From positions 1-9,271 of the forward strand of contig CAMDCC010000101.1 in NCBI GenBank assembly GCA_945889545.1: a stretch of 9,271 nucleotides of DNA, written 5' to 3'. Below, in pieces: positions 6,403 to 9,271 of the stretch (positions are counted from its first letter, which is position 1; every line of letters starts with the position of its first letter). The notes under the pieces are model-generated. The model searched no databases and was not told where the DNA came from. It saw nothing but the letters and a program-made list of their open reading frames with translations. A program made the translations under genes and the position numbers. The stretch is from Bifidobacterium breve (lineage in GTDB: Bacteria > Actinomycetota > Acidimicrobiia > IMCC26256 > PALSA-555).

Positions 6403-7854
6403 CTATCCCGCGGGGAGGATGATCGACTGGTACTCGGTGTACGCGTCGATGCCCTCCGGTCCGAGCTCGCGACCGATGCCCGACTGCTTGAACCCGCCAA
6501 ACGGTGCATTGAAGTCGAGGATCATCGAAGAGTTGATCGCAACCACGCCGGTGCGCATCTGCGCCGCCACCGCGGCGCCGTGCTCGCCGTCGGCGGTCCA
6601 CACCGAACCGCACAACCCGTAGTCGGAGTCGTTGGCGATCTTGATCGCTTGCGCCTCGTCGTCGTAGGGGATCACCGAGAGCACCGGGCCAAAGATCTCC
6701 TCACGAGCGATCTTCATGTCGTTGTGCACGTCGGCGAACACGGTGGGCTCGATGTACCAGCCCTTGTCGAGGTGCTCGGGCATCCCGTTGCCGCCGACCA
6801 CGGCTCTCGCACCTTCGGACTTGCCGGCATCGAGGAACCCGATGACGCGCTCCTGCTGGCGCTTCGCCACGAGCGGCCCGATCTGCGTGGTCTCGTCGAG
6901 TGGGTCGCCCACCTTCAGCGCGCCCACTGCCGCGCCCAGCGCCTCGACCACTTCGTCGTAGCGCTTGCGACTCACAAGGACGCGGCTCTGCGCGCCGCAC
7001 ACCTGGCCGTTGTTCATCACACCCGACTGCACGAGGTTGCCGAGCGTGGCCTCGTCGAGGTTCGCGTCGTCGAGGACGATCGCGGCCGACTTGCCGCCAA
7101 GCTCGAGTGTGAGCCGCTTGAGCATCCCGCCGCACACCTCACCGATGTGCTGACCGACCGCAGTGGAGCCGGTGAAGCTGACCTTGTCGATCCCGGGATG
7201 ACGCACGAGGTGTTCACCGGTCTCGCGTCCGGCCGCCACGATGTTGATGACGCCCGGCGGGAGGTCAGCCTCGATGATCGCGTCGGCAAGCAAGTACGCG
7301 TCGAGCGGCGTCTCCGGTGCCGGCTTCAGCACGATCGGACACCCGGCAGCCATCGCGGGGCCGAGCTTCAGCGCCATGATGAACAGCGGCACGTTCCACG
7401 GGATGATCCCGGCCGCAACACCGACCGGTGCACGCCGCACGAGCACGGGTGAGCCGAATGCGCCGGTACGTCGGTCTTCCCACGGGTAGCCGGTTGCGAT
7501 GCCGGCGTAGGTGTCGAGCACCATCGTCGCCGAGAAGACCTGACCCATGATCGACCACTGCTTCGGCGAGCCGTTCTCCGACGAGATGATGTCGGCGATC
7601 TCGGCCGCACGCGACTGAAGCGCGCCGGACAGGCGCTTGATGCCTTCGGCGCGGTCGGCGGCGGTCATGCGGGGCCAGGGGCCCTCGTCGAATGCGAGAC
7701 GGGCCGCGGCGACGGCGCGGTCGATGTCGACGGTCGACGCGTCGGGCACCGAGCCGATCACTTCCTCGGTGTGCGGTGAGATCACGTCGATCGCACCCTT
7801 ACCGTCAGGTGCTACCCACTCGCCACCGATGAAGAGCTGTTCCCGCTTGTCCAC
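6403..7854 (-). CDS. NAD(P)-dependent aldehyde dehydrogenase
   Basis: 483 residues, typical length for the ALDH superfamily; oxidises an aldehyde to the acid. Seen: LFIGGEWV start (7-14), IIPWNVP with oxyanion-hole Asn154, VLKPAPETPL with cofactor-binding Lys177, FTGST (227-231) of the Rossmann fold, LELGGKSA with general base Glu251, and NNGQVCGAQSR with catalytic Cys286. Later come EEIFGPVLSVIPYDDE and the C-terminal PFGGFKQSGIGRELG. All catalytic residues are present. Overall style is like actinobacterial ALDHs annotated as betaine-aldehyde or broad-specificity enzymes; substrate unknown. The GTG start is fixed by a perfect AGGAGG 5 nt upstream. That site lies in the 3' arm of an inverted repeat (see 7861-7890), so translation may depend on ribosomes finishing the LysM gene 37 bp upstream. 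Confidence 0.95.
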   Translation of the reverse strand: MDKREQLFIGGEWVAPDGKGAIDVISPHTEEVIGSVPDASTVDIDRAVAAARLAFDEGPWPRMTAADRAEGIKRLSGALQSRAAEIADIISSENGSPKQWSIMGQVFSATMVLDTYAGIATGYPWEDRRTGAFGSPVLVRRAPVGVAAGIIPWNVPLFIMALKLGPAMAAGCPIVLKPAPETPLDAYLLADAIIEADLPPGVINIVAAGRETGEHLVRHPGIDKVSFTGSTAVGQHIGEVCGGMLKRLTLELGGKSAAIVLDDANLDEATLGNLVQSGVMNNGQVCGAQSRVLVSRKRYDEVVEALGAAVGALKVGDPLDETTQIGPLVAKRQQERVIGFLDAGKSEGARAVVGGNGMPEHLDKGWYIEPTVFADVHNDMKIAREEIFGPVLSVIPYDDEAQAIKIANDSDYGLCGSVWTADGEHGAAVAAQMRTGVVAINSSMILDFNAPFGGFKQSGIGRELGPEGIDAYTEYQSIILPAG

Positions 7855-7860
7855 GATCGC

Positions 7861-7890
7861 CTCCTGGCCACGTTGCCGTCGGCCCAGGAG
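7861..7890 (-). promoter_or_regulatory. Hairpin masking the ALDH Shine-Dalgarno, right after the LysM stop
   Basis: On the minus strand the LysM stop TAA is followed by one T and then CTCCTGGGCC. An 11-nt loop follows, then GGCCAGGAG, whose last five bases plus the next G form the AGGAGG of the ALDH ribosome binding site. The arms pair over 9 bp with one bulged G (7 contiguous perfect pairs, CTCCTGG with CCAGGAG). There is no U-tract, so it does not look like an intrinsic terminator. A ribosome terminating at the LysM stop would cover or open the 5' arm, freeing the site. Confidence 0.55.
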
Positions 7891-7891
7891 A

Positions 7892-8488
7892 TTAGTTGTT
7901 GCCCTTCTTCTTGGTGGTCGTGGTGGTGGCGGGAATCGTGATCGCCGGGGGCACCGCCGGGATCTTGAGCACCTGTCCCTTGAAGATGTTGTTGATGTCG
8001 GTCACTTCGGGGTTCGCGGCCGCGATCGCGGCGATCGTCACCCCGTAGCGACTCGCGATCTCCGCGAGGATCTCGTTCTCCTGCACGGTATGGGTGGCCT
8101 GGATTGCCACCGTGGTGACGGTGAGGATCGTGGTCGTGGTCGTCGCAGTGGGATTTGCGGACTCATCCCCGCCGCCCGCGGTGCATCGCCCGAGCAAGAG
8201 GGCGAACAGCACCACGACCACGCCACCCAACCACGCGGGCGGCACGGGCAGACCGGAGGCCCCGACGCGCCGGCGCGGGCGCCATGGATCGTGCACGGCC
8301 GAGCGTCGCTGGGGGCCGGCGGGTCGACCCCACCCTTCGTCGTAGCCCGGTTGCCGGGGTGCCCCCGGGCGCCCGCCACGACCGGCCGGCGGAATGTCCG
8401 CGCCGAGGCCCATCCATTCCGGCGGTTCGTCCGACCACCCGCCTCCACCCCTCGGACCACCTCCACCCCTCGGACCGGTCGCCACCAC
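7892..8488 (-). CDS. Single-pass membrane protein with extracellular LysM domain
   Basis: With the GTG at 8488, 198 residues. The N-terminal cytosolic part (about 1-84) is low-complexity, rich in Gly, Pro and Arg, and opens with GPRGGG twice. One membrane helix follows (about 85-101, AWLGGVVVVLFALLLGR), then a Thr-rich linker (PTATTTTTILTVTT). One LysM module (about 132-178) shows HTVQENEILAEIASRYGV and IFKGQVLKIPA. The tail is TIPATTTTTKKKGNN. LysM binds the N-acetylglucosamine-containing glycan of peptidoglycan, so this is probably a wall-associated anchored protein; no catalytic domain is present. LGRC is not a valid lipobox. The start is uncertain: GTG 8485, GTG 8518 or ATG 8413 are alternatives, and no good Shine-Dalgarno distinguishes them. 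The frame extends to 8761, but there it crosses the 13-bp repeats and the divergent gene. It is the first gene of the minus-strand run. Confidence 0.75.
   Translation of the reverse strand: MVATGPRGGGGPRGGGGWSDEPPEWMGLGADIPPAGRGGRPGAPRQPGYDEGWGRPAGPQRRSAVHDPWRPRRRVGASGLPVPPAWLGGVVVVLFALLLGRCTAGGGDESANPTATTTTTILTVTTVAIQATHTVQENEILAEIASRYGVTIAAIAAANPEVTDINNIFKGQVLKIPAVPPAITIPATTTTTKKKGNN
8442..8477 (-). repeat. 18-bp tandem repeat, two copies, in the LysM gene N-terminus
   Basis: Units 8442-8459 and 8460-8477 match at 17 of 18 positions (cctccacccctcggacc followed by a or g). In the LysM frame they encode Gly-Pro-Arg-Gly-Gly-Gly twice. The period preserves the frame, which mildly supports this stretch being translated and hence a GTG start upstream of ATG 8413. 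Confidence 0.8.
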
Positions 8489-8548
8489 TTGATTGTGGGC
8501 GGTGCGGGGCGTCTCCACAAGGATCCCCACCCCGACTTTGCAAGCCCC

Positions 8549-8587
8549 CCTTTGGAAGCACCCTTTGGGAGCACCCTTTGGGAGCAC
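8549..8587. repeat. 13-bp direct repeats, three tandem copies, upstream of the membrane protein gene
   Basis: Units are cctttggaagcac (8549-8561), cctttgggagcac (8562-8574) and cctttgggagcac (8575-8587). A degenerate fourth copy, actttgcaagccc (8535-8547, 10 of 13 matching), lies 1 bp further upstream. The array ends 6 bp before the TACCGT box and occupies the place of the -35. It could be a set of regulator sites, or a slippage-prone tract altering promoter geometry. Confidence 0.9.
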
Positions 8588-8593
8588 CGGGGG

Positions 8594-8599
8594 TACCGT
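8594..8599 (+). promoter_or_regulatory. Candidate -10 box for leaderless transcription of the membrane protein gene
   Basis: TACCGT fits TANNNT and lies exactly 7 nt before the ATG at 8607, the same geometry as at 2441-2454. There is no recognisable -35; the expected position (8571-8576) falls within the 13-bp repeats, so an activator bound there could replace it. The weak AGG before the ATG also argues against a normal leadered start. Confidence 0.45.
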
Positions 8600-8606
8600 C
8601 AGGTCG

Positions 8607-9200
8607 ATGACCACGATGGACGTGTACACACCCCGGTCGATCGTGCGCCGGTCGGTGCTCACGTTCGTGGGCATCGCCGGGGCGTGTGCTGGATTGTGCG
8701 TGCTGTTCCTGTCGATGCGCTCGATCATGGACATCGGCGGGGTGTGCGCCAGCGGGAACACGCCGTTCGAGCCGCGCGTGCAATGCCCCAGCGGGGTGCC
8801 CGGGTTGATGGTCGGCTCGATCTTCCTCGGCCTGCTCGCCCTGGGCGTCTACGCGGTCAGCGCCTTCGAGATCAACCTCACGCTGCTCGCCTGGCCCGCG
8901 TTGTTCATCTCGCTCGGGTTCAACTTCGCCGACTACGGCATCAACCCGCCCGACGGGTTCGGCGAGGGAGTATCGGTCGGCTGGATCGTGTGTGCCGTCG
9001 TGTTCTTCTTGATGGGCGGTGTGCCGCTCGTGCTGGGGATCGCGGCCGTCATGCGCGGCCATGAATCACGCGTCAAGACAAGCAATTTGCGCACGTACGC
9101 GATCGTGCTCCAACTCGCGGGCATCGCCGCGGGCATCTACTTCGGCATGCAGCTCTTCGAGTGGGTCACCGGCTCCAAGGTCTCCCTCGGCTTCCGCTGA
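8607..9200 (+). CDS. Multi-pass integral membrane protein, function unknown
   Basis: 197 residues with four to five hydrophobic helices: about 16-36 (VLTFVGIAGACAGLCVLFLS), 66-85, 88-106, 122-147 (VSVGWIVCAVVFFLMGGVP and on) and 163-184. The first inter-helix loop has GGVCASGNTPF and VQCPSG with Cys47 and Cys60, a spacing suited to a disulfide outside the membrane. I recall a similar GGxCASGxPY...CP loop from uncharacterised Streptomyces-type integral membrane proteins, but did not check it. No transporter or enzyme motif is seen. The ATG at 8607 is chosen because it opens just before the first helix and follows a TANNNT box by 7 nt. The frame open upstream to 8493 runs through non-coding repeats. 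The stop lies 2 bp from a convergent gene end. Confidence 0.8.
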   Translation: MTTMDVYTPRSIVRRSVLTFVGIAGACAGLCVLFLSMRSIMDIGGVCASGNTPFEPRVQCPSGVPGLMVGSIFLGLLALGVYAVSAFEINLTLLAWPALFISLGFNFADYGINPPDGFGEGVSVGWIVCAVVFFLMGGVPLVLGIAAVMRGHESRVKTSNLRTYAIVLQLAGIAAGIYFGMQLFEWVTGSKVSLGFR

Positions 9201-9202
9201 GC

Positions 9203-9271
9203 TCAGGCGAGGTGGGTCTTCGGGAATGACTCGATGGCGCCGCGGCGGAGCTCTTCGACTGCCGGCACGGG
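9203..9271 (-). CDS. C-terminal fragment of an unidentified gene
   Basis: The minus strand carries an open frame from the right edge to a TGA at 9205-9203. Its 22 visible residues end RRGAIESFPKTHLA. The codons mostly end in G or C (18 of 22), like the neighbouring genes. It converges with the membrane protein gene and leaves only 2 bp between the stops. Too little is visible to name a family. Confidence 0.5.
   Translation of the reverse strand, partial: PVPAVEELRRGAIESFPKTHLA

Larger units (their letters stand above)
8489..8606. promoter_or_regulatory. Divergent non-coding region between the LysM gene and the membrane protein gene
   Basis: About 118 bp between divergent starts, expected to hold the promoters of both the six-gene minus-strand run and the plus-strand membrane gene. 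It contains the 13-bp direct repeats (8549-8587) and a TACCGT -10 candidate (8594-8599). Frames open across it on both strands, but the 13-bp period breaks codon phase and the protein read is unlike the flanking genes. No minus-strand TANNNT at a leaderless spacing was found for the LysM gene. Confidence 0.5.

Noticed and set aside
6390..6509. N-terminal extension of the LLM gene up to 6509
   Set aside because: It overlaps the conserved ALDH C-terminus, is Ser/Arg-rich, and a good Shine-Dalgarno with ATG exists at 6389.
5433..7452. Long plus-strand frames (5433-6422 and 6361-7452)
   Set aside because: They are antisense to the LLM and ALDH genes; no family motifs and a composition typical of reverse-complement reading.
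7861..7890. Intrinsic terminator after the LysM gene
   Set aside because: The inverted repeat has no U-tract and overlaps the ALDH Shine-Dalgarno, so a translational role is more likely.
8180..8212. Lipobox in the LysM protein (LLLGRC)
   Set aside because: The residue before Cys is Arg, not Gly, Ala or Ser, and a long cytosolic segment precedes the helix; a single-pass anchor fits better.
8535..8587. CRISPR-like repeats
   Set aside because: Units are 13 bp, directly tandem, without spacers or cas genes.
7637..9064. 475-codon plus-strand frame crossing ALDH, LysM and the membrane gene
   Set aside because: It passes antisense through two supported genes, the 13-bp repeats and a shifted frame of a third; it cannot be one protein.

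Overview
The window is very GC-rich, with short intergenic gaps, GTG and TTG starts and many 4-bp stop/start overlaps. Together with the gene content (a CBS/CGS sulfur pair, a Glyoxalase_6-like VOC protein, an LLM oxidoreductase, and a membrane protein with a GGxCASG loop), this points to an actinobacterium. An Acidimicrobiia-like lineage is a guess; no rRNA or other marker here can settle it. I see no tRNA, rRNA, CRISPR array, insertion sequence or phage gene.

Left block (1-2445, minus strand): cystathionine beta-synthase (964-2445) is followed, through an ATGA overlap, by a cystathionine gamma-synthase/lyase that runs off the left edge (1-967). Together they look like a transsulfuration operon turning homocysteine into cystathionine and then cysteine. 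Each enzyme carries just after its start a 54-bp tandem array of exactly 4.5 twelve-bp units. These encode (PESG)n in the first enzyme and (GFDP)n in the second, and they sit on top of otherwise ordinary catalytic cores.

Middle block (2454-3308, plus strand): a VOC/glyoxalase-like protein and a SRPBCC-fold protein abut with no spacer (TAAATG). They diverge from CBS across only 8 bp of non-coding DNA. A TACATT box 7 nt before the VOC GTG suggests a leaderless transcript.

Large minus-strand operon (8488 down to 3417): LysM membrane protein, aldehyde dehydrogenase, LLM flavin-dependent oxidoreductase, small secreted two-cysteine protein, xseA and xseB (both subunits of exodeoxyribonuclease VII). 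Gaps are 37 bp, 13 bp and then three successive 4-bp overlaps (GTGA, TTGA, ATGA). The 37-bp LysM/ALDH gap holds an inverted repeat that would mask the ALDH Shine-Dalgarno and begins one base after the LysM stop codon, which suggests translational coupling.

Right edge (8489-9271): a non-coding divergent region holds three 13-bp direct repeats next to a second TANNNT-N7-ATG leaderless-type start. It is followed by a multi-pass membrane protein (8607-9200, plus) and, 2 bp later, the convergent C-terminal end of an unidentified minus-strand gene.

Most of the content is ordinary chromosomal metabolism and housekeeping. I find no convincing new defence or mobile system. The signals most worth a second look are the matched N-terminal repeat arrays, the hairpin over the ALDH ribosome binding site, and the 13-bp repeat promoter region.
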